Numbered from the stretch's first letter, positions 40,360 to 50,573 are shown. The stretch: 64,000 nucleotides of DNA from an uncultured Flavobacteriales bacterium (GCA_943787535.1 CALSMU010000021.1:1-64000); one strand, 5' to 3'. Made by a program: numbers and translations. The notes: generated from the letters alone by a model not told the origin.

Positions 40360-41058
40360 ATGAAGATTGCCGAAGCATTAGATATCGCTTGGTGGAAACT
40401 TAAAAGCTTTTACCCATGGGCTAAGCCAAAGCGATTTTGGGCCACATGGCGTCTACTTTTTTCTTTCGGAGTTTTGACTCTTATTTTTCATGTTTATATT
40501 CTGCAAGCAATTGGAGGTTTTTTAATCAATACAGATAAGATGCCGGATAAAGTCGATGCTATCTTCGTCTTAGGCGGAAATACTTTTGACAGAAGTAATC
40601 ATGCGGCAGAATTATATTTTAAGGGTCTTTCAAAAAATATTGTGACTTTAGGGGCTAATGAAGCCATAATAATAAAAACTATTTTTCCCGATACAGCGGA
40701 TTGGTTAGTTCGGCATTCAGATTGTTTTATTTCCAGAGATCAGCTCATATTAGAAGGGGTTTCTGAAGATCATATTAGAGCACTGGATGTAGGAACTAGT
40801 ACACGGGAAGAAGCTAATGCAATATTGAACCACTGTAAACAAAATGGCTATGAAAAGATTGTTATTGTGTCAGATAAATTTCACACGCGAAGAATGAGTT
40901 TTTCATTTAAAGACTTTGATGTCCACGAAATTGAAGTTTTATTAAGTGGATGTAGTCATTCATTCTACGATGAAAACTTTTGGTGGGAAAGTGAAGAGGG
41001 AATGATAATGGTGAATAATGAGTACATGAAATTGCTCTATTATTATTTAAACTATTAA
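40360..41058 (+). CDS. YdcF/SanA-like DUF218 protein
   Basis: ..KVDAIFVLGG..DVGTSTREEANAILNHCKQNGYEKIVIVSDKFHTRRM. Confidence 0.85.
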   Translation: MKIAEALDIAWWKLKSFYPWAKPKRFWATWRLLFSFGVLTLIFHVYILQAIGGFLINTDKMPDKVDAIFVLGGNTFDRSNHAAELYFKGLSKNIVTLGANEAIIIKTIFPDTADWLVRHSDCFISRDQLILEGVSEDHIRALDVGTSTREEANAILNHCKQNGYEKIVIVSDKFHTRRMSFSFKDFDVHEIEVLLSGCSHSFYDENFWWESEEGMIMVNNEYMKLLYYYLNY

Positions 41059-41522
41059 CTTGAATGGTCGGCTACAATAACCCATTTAGCATTTTTCATT
41101 TTCCATATAAGAGAATAATATCCACCTAAATTTTCAAGCGAATCTCTTTGCAGCTCCCATTGTCCAACCACTTGCACTGTCTCAATGTCAATAAACTCTT
41201 TAACTTCGTTGGTGAAAGTTAGTTTACCCATAGCTGATTTATCTGGGTAGCTACGAATGTAATTATTCAATGTGGGTTGCCACCCATAAGTTAATCCAGA
41301 TTTGCCAATAAATAATAGTGAGTCGGAGTGCCAATAATGCTCCATAAAACATTCGATATCTCCAGTGTTCCAACAAGCTTCTTGTTCACTCATTTTTTGA
41401 TTTATTATTCCAATTACATTTTTTCGCATATGAATGAAATCCGAATTTTCGGAGTGTTCACATCCACTTAATAAAATTGAAAAGAAAAGGATTTTTAGCG
41501 TATATTTTACATATGATAACAT
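41055..41522 (-). CDS. NTF2/DUF4440-like lipoprotein
   Basis: Lipobox ILLSGCEH; ..QEACWNTGDIECFMEHYWHSDSLLFIG..TYGW... Confidence 0.8.
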   Translation of the reverse strand: MLSYVKYTLKILFFSILLSGCEHSENSDFIHMRKNVIGIINQKMSEQEACWNTGDIECFMEHYWHSDSLLFIGKSGLTYGWQPTLNNYIRSYPDKSAMGKLTFTNEVKEFIDIETVQVVGQWELQRDSLENLGGYYSLIWKMKNAKWVIVADHSS

Positions 41523-41710
41523 AAAAACAAAATTATAATAATAATGTAATGTTGTTTCTATTTGTATTAGAATAAATTTAGATTACTGAACAAGAACAGA
41601 AAAAATTTGACAGATTTTGTTTTGAATGAAGTCATAGTTTATCTTTGTACATCCTATCTAATTAGACATTGTATGCGGTAATTAGATTCGGTCTACAGGA
41701 ATCAAAGAAT

Positions 41711-42586
41711 ATGAGCTATTTAGAATTATTCGGAAACAAATTCACCGGTATGGTATCATGGATAATTGACATGGTAACATTTAATGTGGAGTGGAATCAA
41801 AATTGGTTTTATGGACTAATTGCCGTCTCGATAGCAGTTTGGGGATTGGAAATAGTATTTCCATGGCGCAAGTATCAAAAGTTAATTCGAAAAGATTTTT
41901 GGTTAGATGCGTTTTATATGTTTTTCAACTTCTTCATTTTTGCAATCATTTTAGAATCTGTCTATATTTTGTTCGAAACATATTTTACCACTCATGGTTT
42001 GCCAATGGATAAACTTGCTTTATTTAGTGAACAGAGTCCAACCTGGGTAATAATAGTTGTTTTCTTTGTTTTGAGTGATTTTTTTCAATGGTTTACGCAT
42101 CTATTGTTACACCGATATAGCTTTTTATGGAGATTTCATAAAGTTCATCATTCGGTTGAAGAAATGGGGTTTTCTGCACATCTTCGCTATCATTGGATGG
42201 AGAATATATTTTACAAACCACTGAAAACATTGGCGTTAATGCTTGTCATTGGTGCTCAACCAGAGCATGCTTTTTTTGTGCATTTCTTTTCTATTACAAT
42301 CGGCCATTTAAATCATGCAAATGTTCGTATTACTTGGGGTCCTTTAAAATACGTTTTTAACAATTCAGTAATGCATTTATATCACCATGCTAAAGACTTG
42401 CCAGCCCATAGGGTAAACGGAGTCAACTTTGCAATAAGCTTGAGTATTTGGGATTATATTTTTAAAACGAATTATATCCCTCAAGATCAAGATGGGTCTT
42501 ATGCGCTTGGATTTGAAGGAATTGAAAACTACCCAAAAGGATTCTGGGGGCAGTTAGTTTCTGGATTTAGAAAAAATAATCAATAG
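41711..42586 (+). CDS. Sterol desaturase / fatty acid hydroxylase family protein
   Basis: Histidine motifs HLLLHRY, HKVHH, HLYHHAKD; ATG at 41711 preferred over the track start at 41669. Confidence 0.93.
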   Translation: MSYLELFGNKFTGMVSWIIDMVTFNVEWNQNWFYGLIAVSIAVWGLEIVFPWRKYQKLIRKDFWLDAFYMFFNFFIFAIILESVYILFETYFTTHGLPMDKLALFSEQSPTWVIIVVFFVLSDFFQWFTHLLLHRYSFLWRFHKVHHSVEEMGFSAHLRYHWMENIFYKPLKTLALMLVIGAQPEHAFFVHFFSITIGHLNHANVRITWGPLKYVFNNSVMHLYHHAKDLPAHRVNGVNFAISLSIWDYIFKTNYIPQDQDGSYALGFEGIENYPKGFWGQLVSGFRKNNQ

Positions 42587-42769
42587 CAACATAATAGTTA
42601 TCGTGCTCTTTGAATTATTATAGATGTATAAATAAGTTTATTTAAGAATCATTATCACTTTTAGATCCTTTTTTAAGCAGTTATATTAGTATATCTTTCG
42701 GGGTTGATAAAAACAATCGAATGTTTTTACTTTCAAAAAGGTTAACCGCGCTTACTAAAGGGTACTTGG

Positions 42770-45409
42770 TTATGTTAAATTAATATTTTCAATTACTTGC
42801 TTCTTTTCTGTATCAACGTGATTTTTTCTAAAGACAAAATTATGGTCAAATGCGTCGATTAAAATAGCTTCGTCTGAACTCACGCTACCTGCAAGCATCT
42901 CTTTTGAGAGTTGATTTAAAATCTCTTTCTGTATAACTCTCTTAACCGGTCTAGCACCGAATTGAGGGTCATAGCCAAGTTCAGCTAATGCGGTTATTCC
43001 TTCTTTCGTAATATCAACCTTAATGTTATCTTCTTGTAATCTTTCTTGTAGGCTTTTAATCTGAATTTTTATAATTCCTTCAATGTCTTTTTTAGTCAAT
43101 GGCTGAAACATTATTGTTTCATCAATTCTGTTTAGAAATTCTGGCCGAACTGTTTGTTTTAATATATCAAATACTTGATGTTTCGTATTTTCAATTACTT
43201 CCTCAGCATTTTCGCTGTTAATTTGCTCAAAATTATCTTGTATAACATGTGCCCCAATGTTGGATGTCATAATAATAACCGTATTTTTAAAATTAACCAA
43301 TCGTCCTTTGTTGTCTGTTAACCTACCATCATCTAATACTTGAAGTAAAATATTAAAAACATCTGGATGCGCTTTTTCAATTTCATCTAGCAATATAACC
43401 GAGTAAGGTTTTCTTCTCACTGCCTCTGTTAATTGGCCACCTTCTTCATAACCTACGTATCCTGGAGGCGCGCCAACTAGCCTAGAAACTGCATGTTGCT
43501 CTTGATACTCGCTCATGTCGATTCTTGTCATAGCATTTTCATCGTCAAATAAATAAGCGCTCAAAGCTTTAGCTAATTCTGTTTTACCAACACCTGTTGT
43601 TCCCATGAAGATGAAAGACCCAATTGGTTTTTTCATGTCCTGTAATCCAGCTCTACTTCTTCTAATTGCATCCGAGATAGCAATGATGCCCTCTTTCTGG
43701 CCTATTATTCGTTTTCCTAATTCTTCTTCAAGTTTCAGTAATTTGGCCCTTTCTCCTTGTAACATTTTGGAAACCGGTATTCCTGTCCATTTTGATATAA
43801 CGTCAGCAATCTCCTCAGCATCTACTTCTTCTTTAATCATTTTAGAGTTTGCTTGAAGTTCTATCAGTTTTACCTTAAAAACTTCTATTTCTTGTTCCAA
43901 ATCTTTTAGAGTGCCATATCTTATTTCCGCTACTCTTCCAAAGTTTCCCGATCTCTCAGCTTGTTCAGCTTCTATTTTTAAATCATCAATTTCTTGTTTG
44001 GCCCCCTGAATTTTGTCGACAATGGCTTTCTCACTTTTCCATTTTGCTAACAAATCCGATCTTATTTCACTTAAGTTAGCTATTTCCTTAATTAATGTGC
44101 TTAGTTTTTTCTTATCATTTTCACGTTTGATAGCTTCTCTTTCAATTTCAAGTTGCATAATCTTTCTTTCAATCTCATCCAATTCTTCCGGCTTTGAGTT
44201 CATTTCCATTCTCAATTTGGACGCAGCTTCATCAATTAAATCAATGGCTTTATCTGGTAAGAATCTATCTGTAATGTATCGTTGGGATAACTCTACTGCG
44301 GCAATTATAGCGCCGTCTTTAATTTGAACTTTATGATGATTTTCGTATTTTTCCTTTATTCCTCTAAGTATACTAATTGCGTCTTCAAAGTCAGGTTCAT
44401 CAATAATTACTTTTTGGAATCTTCTTTCCAAGGCTTTATCTTTTTCAAAATACTTTTGATACTCATCAAGGGTAGTGGCACCAATAGCTCTTAATTCTCC
44501 TCTTGCTAAAGCAGGTTTAAGTATGTTTGCAGCGTCCATTGCCCCTTCGCCACCTCCAGCGCCAACAAGCGTGTGGATTTCATCTATAAAGAGAACTATT
44601 TCTTGATTTCCATTTGTAACTTCTTTAACTACAGCTTTTAATCGTTCTTCAAATTCGCCTTTATATTTTGCTCCTGCGATCAACGCGCTCATGTCTAAAG
44701 AGTAAATAATTTTGTCTTTCAAGTTCTCCGGAACATCTCCACTAATAATTCGATGCGCTAGTCCTTCGGCAATAGCTGTTTTACCGACGCCAGGCTCGCC
44801 AATTAAAATAGGGTTGTTTTTTGTTCTTCTCGTGATAATTTGCAGAACTCTTCTAATTTCTTCATCTCTTCCGATTACCGGATCCAGTTTACCATCTTTT
44901 GCCTTTTTGTTTAGGTTGATAGCATATTTCTCAAGAGAGTTGTAAGTATCTTCCTGACCAGAGGAAGTCACTCTTTCTCCATTTCGCAATTCCGTAATAG
45001 CAGCTTTTAAATCTTTCTGGTTAACACCATTGTCTTTTAGTAATTGAGAAACACCATCAGATGAATTAAGAATACCAAGTAAAATATGCTCTAAAGAGAT
45101 GAAATCGTCCTGCATTTTTTTTGCAAGTTCAATTGCGTTATTTAATGAAGATTGAGTATTTCTAGATAACTGCGCTTGTGCACCTGTTACGATAGAGTAG
45201 GATTGAATGATTCCATCTAATGCTTGTTTAAAGACATTCATGTTTACCCCGAATTTGTTTAAAAGATGCGGGGTGACATTATTATCAACTTGGAGCATTC
45301 CTTTAAGAAGATGCCCATTTTCTATTAGTTGGTTTTTATAAGCTGTTGCAAGTTGGTTGGCCTCGTTTATAGCTAGTTGAGATTTTGTTGTGAACTTACT
45401 GAAATCCAT
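42770..45409 (-). CDS. clpB: ATP-dependent chaperone ClpB
   Basis: Two Walker A motifs (GEPGVGKT, GTTGVGKT), Clp_N domain, coiled-coil middle domain. Confidence 0.98.
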   Translation of the reverse strand: MDFSKFTTKSQLAINEANQLATAYKNQLIENGHLLKGMLQVDNNVTPHLLNKFGVNMNVFKQALDGIIQSYSIVTGAQAQLSRNTQSSLNNAIELAKKMQDDFISLEHILLGILNSSDGVSQLLKDNGVNQKDLKAAITELRNGERVTSSGQEDTYNSLEKYAINLNKKAKDGKLDPVIGRDEEIRRVLQIITRRTKNNPILIGEPGVGKTAIAEGLAHRIISGDVPENLKDKIIYSLDMSALIAGAKYKGEFEERLKAVVKEVTNGNQEIVLFIDEIHTLVGAGGGEGAMDAANILKPALARGELRAIGATTLDEYQKYFEKDKALERRFQKVIIDEPDFEDAISILRGIKEKYENHHKVQIKDGAIIAAVELSQRYITDRFLPDKAIDLIDEAASKLRMEMNSKPEELDEIERKIMQLEIEREAIKRENDKKKLSTLIKEIANLSEIRSDLLAKWKSEKAIVDKIQGAKQEIDDLKIEAEQAERSGNFGRVAEIRYGTLKDLEQEIEVFKVKLIELQANSKMIKEEVDAEEIADVISKWTGIPVSKMLQGERAKLLKLEEELGKRIIGQKEGIIAISDAIRRSRAGLQDMKKPIGSFIFMGTTGVGKTELAKALSAYLFDDENAMTRIDMSEYQEQHAVSRLVGAPPGYVGYEEGGQLTEAVRRKPYSVILLDEIEKAHPDVFNILLQVLDDGRLTDNKGRLVNFKNTVIIMTSNIGAHVIQDNFEQINSENAEEVIENTKHQVFDILKQTVRPEFLNRIDETIMFQPLTKKDIEGIIKIQIKSLQERLQEDNIKVDITKEGITALAELGYDPQFGARPVKRVIQKEILNQLSKEMLAGSVSSDEAILIDAFDHNFVFRKNHVDTEKKQVIENINLT

Positions 45410-45608
45410 GATTTTATATATTTTAATTATCTTATAACTTTAAATAAATAATTGTTATATTTTTTACATGATGGGTGTTCAAAAACCTTTCCAATGTAAA
45501 TTAAAGTCAGAATAGCAGGAAGTGGAAAAAGAAACTGTGTGACTTCGGAAAAAATGTCCGAAACTTCAGTGTTTATAAGACAAATAGACAGAAACAAAAG
45601 AATGAATA

Positions 45609-46373
45609 CTAAAAAATTCTTTTAATCACTCTCAATTTATGGGTGTATTTACCTAGTTCTTTATTAAATATACCTTGTTGGTCTAGGTTGTCTATTCGAA
45701 CTTTACCCGAGGCATGAATAACATTTCCAGGTTCAGTAACAATTCCGACATGTGTTATTTTACCTTCTTCATTGTCAAAAAATGCTAAGTCTCCAGGTTC
45801 AGTAAGTTCTGCAAATTCTACATTAACACCTTCTTCTGCTTGTTGGTAAGCATCTCTTGGAATTCTGTATCCGCATAAGCTATATACTATTTGCGAAAAC
45901 CCAGAACAATCAATTCCAAAAACGGTTCTACCGCCCCAAAGGTAAGGTGCGTTGATAAAGGTTAGTGCGTAATCAATTATTTTACCGGTGTTAGCTTCAT
46001 TTGTGTTTCCCGAAAAAGTATATTTTTCTTTTCGAATTTTTAATTTTCCATTTGAGAAATAGGGAAGTGTAGCTCCAATAGTAATTTTTGAATATGTTGA
46101 CTCAGAACTTCTTACATCTCCTATTACATCTGTCGATTTAGGAAAGTCATTAAGTTTATGATTTTCATATTCTTCGGCAGAAATTTCAAAAAATTGCTTT
46201 CGACAAATCCAACATTCATAACCGTCCAGAGCAGTTTTTATTTTTATCCACTTTTCTGTTTCTTCAATAATTTGATAAACTTCACCGAAAAGAAGTTGCG
46301 TTACCATTTCTGCTTGGTCATTTGCTTCCGAACGACCAGGAACAATTGAAAGATTACTAATTCCGTAAGACAT
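45609..46373 (-). CDS. NlpC/P60 (C40) peptidase with SH3-like domain
   Basis: ..APYLWGGRTVFGIDCSGFSQIVYSLCGYRIPRDAYQQ..PGDLAFFDNEEGKITHVGIV. Confidence 0.95.
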   Translation of the reverse strand: MSYGISNLSIVPGRSEANDQAEMVTQLLFGEVYQIIEETEKWIKIKTALDGYECWICRKQFFEISAEEYENHKLNDFPKSTDVIGDVRSSESTYSKITIGATLPYFSNGKLKIRKEKYTFSGNTNEANTGKIIDYALTFINAPYLWGGRTVFGIDCSGFSQIVYSLCGYRIPRDAYQQAEEGVNVEFAELTEPGDLAFFDNEEGKITHVGIVTEPGNVIHASGKVRIDNLDQQGIFNKELGKYTHKLRVIKRIF

Positions 46374-46382
46374 AAATCAAAT

Positions 46383-47306
46383 TTACAATTCTTTCATTAA
46401 TACTCTGTATAATTCTAACATAGATGCAATATCTGATTTATGCACTTTCTCATCTGGAGAATGCACATTGTCTTCAGGAGCTCCTATAAATAACCAGTCA
46501 AAAGGGTAAGGAGATTTTTGTAGTTGATTACCATCACTTCCTCCAGTTGCTTCTACCTCTAGTTGGTGCTCAATAGCATGCTTTTCGGCAATAGCTCTAA
46601 TTCTATTTAAGTAAGAGCGTCTTGGGATTCCAGAATCACGTATTGATATAGCAACTCCTTTTCCGTGCTCAATTCCCTCAGTTACCCAAGTAATATCGGA
46701 AATTAGACCTTGCTTTACTTTCCAATTTTCATAGATAAACCTGGCTAAATATCCAATAGATCCCCCTCCATGTTCTTCCCAACAAGAAAAACAAATAACT
46801 CCATCTTTTAAGGTTTCAGCCACTTTTAAAGCATTCCAAACACCTAAGCGGTTGTCCATGTAGCAACATTGAACGAAGTCGCTGTCTTCTCTCCAATCGG
46901 ACTTAAAAACTAATTCTGTCCCTCGATCTATTTCGCGGTCATATAAGTATTCAATAGACTTTGAACCATTTTCATGTTCAATTATTATCAATTCTGTTTC
47001 GATCGGACCCAGGCTATCTTTCCCAACTAGTTTAATCCCTTCTTTAAGAACGGGGCCACCAATTTTCACCAATTCTTTTCCGTATTTAACAGTAAAACCA
47101 ATAGAGTCCATATGGGCAAAAATAGCAGTAGTCGGTTTTCCAAACTTTACTATTATACAGTCTTGAAACTCATCTCCTTCATATATTTCGGGTAGATGGT
47201 CCCAGCTTGACTTGTTGGTTTCTATATACTTAAGGATAAAGTCTTTCAGTGCAACTTCATTTCCAGCAGGCGCGTGTATACCACACATTTCTTTTAATAA
47301 TTCCAT
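46383..47306 (-). CDS. M20/M42-like aminopeptidase
   Basis: ..[46 protein letters not shown]... Confidence 0.85.
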   Translation of the reverse strand: MELLKEMCGIHAPAGNEVALKDFILKYIETNKSSWDHLPEIYEGDEFQDCIIVKFGKPTTAIFAHMDSIGFTVKYGKELVKIGGPVLKEGIKLVGKDSLGPIETELIIIEHENGSKSIEYLYDREIDRGTELVFKSDWREDSDFVQCCYMDNRLGVWNALKVAETLKDGVICFSCWEEHGGGSIGYLARFIYENWKVKQGLISDITWVTEGIEHGKGVAISIRDSGIPRRSYLNRIRAIAEKHAIEHQLEVEATGGSDGNQLQKSPYPFDWLFIGAPEDNVHSPDEKVHKSDIASMLELYRVLMKEL

Positions 47307-47377
47307 GTTAATTTAATTACTGCGAAATTATAATATAAAAAATTCTGGAGGCCATTAGAAAGTAAATAAAATGTTTT

Positions 47378-47385
47378 TATATTTG
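47378..47385 (+). promoter_or_regulatory. Bacteroidota -7 element (TATATTTG) upstream of tRNA-His
   Basis: Matches TAnnTTTG; 15 bp upstream of the tRNA 5' end. Confidence 0.6.
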
Positions 47386-47399
47386 CAGGCGCTGATTAT

Positions 47400-47474
47400 G
47401 GTGGATGTAGCTCAGCTGGTTAGAGTATCGGTTTGTGGTACCGAGGGTCGCGGGTTCGAACCCCGTCTTCCACC
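47400..47474 (+). tRNA. tRNA-His (GTG)
   Basis: GGTGGATGTAGCTCAGCTGGTTAGAGTATCGGTTTGTGGTACCGAGGGTCGCGGGTTCGAACCCCGTCTTCCACC; anticodon GTG; G-1:C73. Confidence 0.95.
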
Positions 47475-47484
47475 CCCCCAAAAC

Positions 47485-47515
47485 AAAAAAGGTCTTGTAC
47501 AACAAGACCTTTTTT
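47485..47515. terminator. Intrinsic terminator after tRNA-His
   Basis: aaaaaaGGTCTTGT-aca-ACAAGACCtttttt. Confidence 0.9.
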
Positions 47516-47532
47516 GTTTTCTAACAAGTTAT

Positions 47533-47940
47533 TTATGAACAAATATTACATGTTCCGGTACCTTGAATCTCAATAGAATCTATTTTGAATCTTGGTATAT
47601 TTATTTCAGGAAATTCATGTAAGTCTAAGCAGAATATGTTTTCACACATTTTACATCTAAAATGGATATGCTGAGTAGTATGAACGTGATTTACGGATGA
47701 ACACTCATCCGGGCATAGGGCTAATTTTTTTATGTCACCTGGCATTACAATTTCATGAATCAATCCATTTTCGATAAAAGACTTAATTGTTCTATATAAA
47801 GTTATTCGATCAAATTGTTTTAATCGAGCTTCAATGTCTCCCAAAGCAATGGCGTTTGGTTCATTAATGAATACCTCAAGCACCTCTTTTCTGAAAGGTG
47901 TAAGGCGTAATTTTTTACTTTTTAATAATTTTTCTATCAC
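47533..47940 (-). CDS. Fur-family transcriptional regulator (Zur-like by context)
   Basis: Fur-type winged helix (KLRLTPFRKEVLEVF..DRITLYRTIKSFIENGLIHEI) and metal ligands (HVHTTQHIHFRCKMCENIFCLD..CNIC). Confidence 0.9.
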   Translation of the reverse strand: MIEKLLKSKKLRLTPFRKEVLEVFINEPNAIALGDIEARLKQFDRITLYRTIKSFIENGLIHEIVMPGDIKKLALCPDECSSVNHVHTTQHIHFRCKMCENIFCLDLHEFPEINIPRFKIDSIEIQGTGTCNICS

Positions 47941-47942
47941 TT

Positions 47943-47959
47943 ATGCAACAATGTTGCAT
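47943..47959. promoter_or_regulatory. Perfect 17-bp palindrome ATGCAACA-A-TGTTGCAT (predicted Fur/Zur box 1)
   Basis: Lies immediately upstream of the regulator start in the divergent promoter. Confidence 0.8.
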
Positions 47960-47974
47960 TTTTATTTCTATGTT

Positions 47975-47989
47975 TGCAACATCGTTACA
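47975..47989. promoter_or_regulatory. Second, imperfect 7-1-7 box TGCAACA-T-CGTTACA
   Basis: Same half-site as box 1 with 5/7 complementary positions; just upstream of the TonB-receptor ATG at 47995. Confidence 0.6.
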
Positions 47990-47994
47990 AATAT

Positions 47995-50265
47995 ATGAAA
48001 AGTCAGACATATAAATTGATGTTTTTAGCATTAATCTTCTTAGATTTTGCTTGTTGCTATTCTCAAGTTTTAAAGGGAGTGGTGCTTAATAGTGATACAA
48101 AAATTGGTGTGCCGGATGCCTACATTTATTCTTTTGACCTGGAAATAGGTAATTCAACAAATGAAAAGGGAAATTTCGAAATCTCGCAATTTCCTAAATA
48201 TAAATCCAAAATTTTGATTAGTGCGCATGGTTATGAAGATCAATCAATGTTTATTTCTTCAGATAGCATTATTACAATTTTGATGGAACCTAAACATGCA
48301 ATGTTAGATGAATTTGTTGTTGCTACACCTACAGGCAAGTTACAAGGTGAAAATATTACTTATGTTACTACAATTAAATTAAACGAGTCTGCCTCAATTA
48401 ACAACAATACAATTGGGGAGGTTTTAACAAATGCTCCAGGAGTTTATGTTGCGAGTGTAGGCAGAGGCATTAGTAAACCCGTTATAAGGGGTTTATCTGG
48501 AAATAGAGTGGTTACCTATTTGGATGGTTTAAGAATTGAAAATCAACAATGGGGTGGGGATCATGGAGTAGGAGTGACAGCACTTGGAATAGATAGGTTC
48601 GAAATTATCAAAGGGCCATCATCGTTGCTATATGGTTCAGATGCTATTGGCGGAGTTCTTTATTTCGTAGAAGCTCAATACGCAAAAAAAAATACCTCGA
48701 AATCTTTTATTGAAACATCTTTTGAATCTAACAGTCTTTCTAATAATACTAGTATAGGAAAACAATTTACGAAAGAAAATTCAAAGTTTAATTTTTTTTA
48801 TGGATCTTCTCTCAATGCTGATTATTCATTGCCTAATGGCCTTAGAATTCTTGATTCTAGGTTTGTATCGCAGGCATTTAAAACTTCCTATGGATATAAT
48901 AAAAATAGATGGAAGATTAATGTTCGATATAATTTTTCAAAATCCATAATTGGGATACCAGGTCACAGTCACAAAGATAGCATCTATACGGAATTGTTTT
49001 ACACTGATAAGCTTGACTGGAGAAGCACATTGCCATATCAAAATATTACAAACAACTTCATCAATGTGGAGAACAAGTTCTATTTTGATAAAAGTTATTT
49101 AACCATGCAAATAGGTCATACAATTAATAGTTCGAAAGAATTTGAAGAAAAAGTAACGATTCCAGGAATAGACATGCTCTTAAATTCATCTACCTTGAAT
49201 TTGAGATACGCTTATAAGTTCTCATCCATTTTAGAATTATTAAGTGGTGTTCAGGGTATGTATCAAAGAAATACGAATGGTAATAATGCTGAAGAAATAT
49301 TAATACCAAATTCCTTTACTACTGATTTAGGTATTTATTCAATTCTTTTTGCGGGTAATAAAAAATTGAAATTTCAGAGTGGATTACGAACTGATTACAG
49401 GATAATTAATGTGGATTCTCGAAATTTTCAAAAAGATTTTACAGGAATAAATTATGCTGTTGGTGGTGGCTATTTTACCAAAAGCTCAATTGTTAGGCTT
49501 AATCTATCGTCTGGTTTTCGCGCACCACACACATCAGAAATGATTGCTAATGGGATCCATCATGGCTCTTTTCAGTATGTTGTTGGAGATTTAGATTTAA
49601 TGACTGAAAATGCAAATCAAATAGATTTAATGTATGAATATAGTAATCAACATCTAGCAATTGTTTTCAATCCATTTTATAACCAAATTAAAAACTTTAT
49701 TTACCTGCAAAGGCAAGATTCAGTTATAGAGTCTTATCCAGTTTATAACTATGTTCAAAACGAAAAAGTGAATATGTATGGTGCTGATTTAGGAGTGCAT
49801 TACCACCCTCATTTTTTTCACAGACTTCACATTGAATCAAGTTACTCCTACTTAAGAGCAATTAATTCAAATAATGAATTTATAGATCAGATTCCACCTG
49901 GAAAATGGATGGCCAACATAAAAATTGAATTTGATGAAAAGGAAGGCTTTTATTTCAAGAATATTGTAATTCGGAATAATTTCATTTTAGCACAAAATGA
50001 GGTGGCTCCAAATGAAATACCTTCAAAAGGTTATAATCTATTAGATTTTGGAATAAACAGTGTTGTTAAAACAAAACAAAATGAAATTAATTTAAACGCT
50101 GGTGTAAAAAACATTTTGAACTGCAATTATGTCGACCACTTATCCAATCTAAAATATTTGAATATTGCTGGACCGGGCATTAATTATTACATCGGTATAA
50201 AATTTAACATAATAAATAAACAACAAAAACATGAAAAAAGTAATTTTAGGAATCTTAGCAATTAG
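47995..50265 (+). CDS. TonB-dependent receptor with N-terminal carboxypeptidase-like domain, predicted metal (Zn?) uptake
   Basis: Plug domain ..PVIRGLSGNRVVTYLDGLRIENQQWGGDHGVGVTALGIDRFEIIKGPSSLLYGSDAIGGV..; His-rich segments (GIPGHSHKD, GIHHGSF, HYHPHFFHRLH). ATG at 47995 preferred over TTG at 47974. Confidence 0.92.
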   Translation: MKSQTYKLMFLALIFLDFACCYSQVLKGVVLNSDTKIGVPDAYIYSFDLEIGNSTNEKGNFEISQFPKYKSKILISAHGYEDQSMFISSDSIITILMEPKHAMLDEFVVATPTGKLQGENITYVTTIKLNESASINNNTIGEVLTNAPGVYVASVGRGISKPVIRGLSGNRVVTYLDGLRIENQQWGGDHGVGVTALGIDRFEIIKGPSSLLYGSDAIGGVLYFVEAQYAKKNTSKSFIETSFESNSLSNNTSIGKQFTKENSKFNFFYGSSLNADYSLPNGLRILDSRFVSQAFKTSYGYNKNRWKINVRYNFSKSIIGIPGHSHKDSIYTELFYTDKLDWRSTLPYQNITNNFINVENKFYFDKSYLTMQIGHTINSSKEFEEKVTIPGIDMLLNSSTLNLRYAYKFSSILELLSGVQGMYQRNTNGNNAEEILIPNSFTTDLGIYSILFAGNKKLKFQSGLRTDYRIINVDSRNFQKDFTGINYAVGGGYFTKSSIVRLNLSSGFRAPHTSEMIANGIHHGSFQYVVGDLDLMTENANQIDLMYEYSNQHLAIVFNPFYNQIKNFIYLQRQDSVIESYPVYNYVQNEKVNMYGADLGVHYHPHFFHRLHIESSYSYLRAINSNNEFIDQIPPGKWMANIKIEFDEKEGFYFKNIVIRNNFILAQNEVAPNEIPSKGYNLLDFGINSVVKTKQNEINLNAGVKNILNCNYVDHLSNLKYLNIAGPGINYYIGIKFNIINKQQKHEKSNFRNLSN

Positions 50266-50449
50266 CGCAATTGGTTTTACATCTTGTAAAAAATGTTCAG
50301 AATGTCATTATGAAGCTTTGGATAGCTCCGGCATGGAAGTTGAAGTAGAGTTTGGAGAACATTGTGGTGATGATTTAAAAGACTTGGAATCAATTGGATA
50401 TCAATTGAGTGATGGAACTTTTGTAGATGTTCATTGCCACGCGCATTAA
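50231..50449 (+). CDS. Small Cys/His-rich lipoprotein
   Basis: MKKVILGILAISAIGFTSCKKCSECHYE...HCGDD...VDVHCHAH; start overlaps the receptor stop by 35 nt. Confidence 0.8.
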   Translation: MKKVILGILAISAIGFTSCKKCSECHYEALDSSGMEVEVEFGEHCGDDLKDLESIGYQLSDGTFVDVHCHAH

Positions 50450-50545
50450 ATAGAAATTTATCTTAGCATTATTTAATATCTGTAACTATTACATAGTTAA
50501 AATGATTATTAAGTAATCTAATATTTCTTTTTACCTAACACCTGA

Positions 50546-50573
50546 GGCCCTTAATTTTAATGGAGGGCTTTTT
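50546..50573 (+). terminator. Probable terminator of the receptor/lipoprotein operon
   Basis: GCCCT-taattttaatgg-AGGGC-ttttt. Confidence 0.5.

Noticed and set aside
45544-45562. TTCGGA-loop-TCCGAA hairpin upstream of clpB
   Set aside because: Only a 6-bp stem, no clear operator family match (not a CIRCE element); too weak to call.
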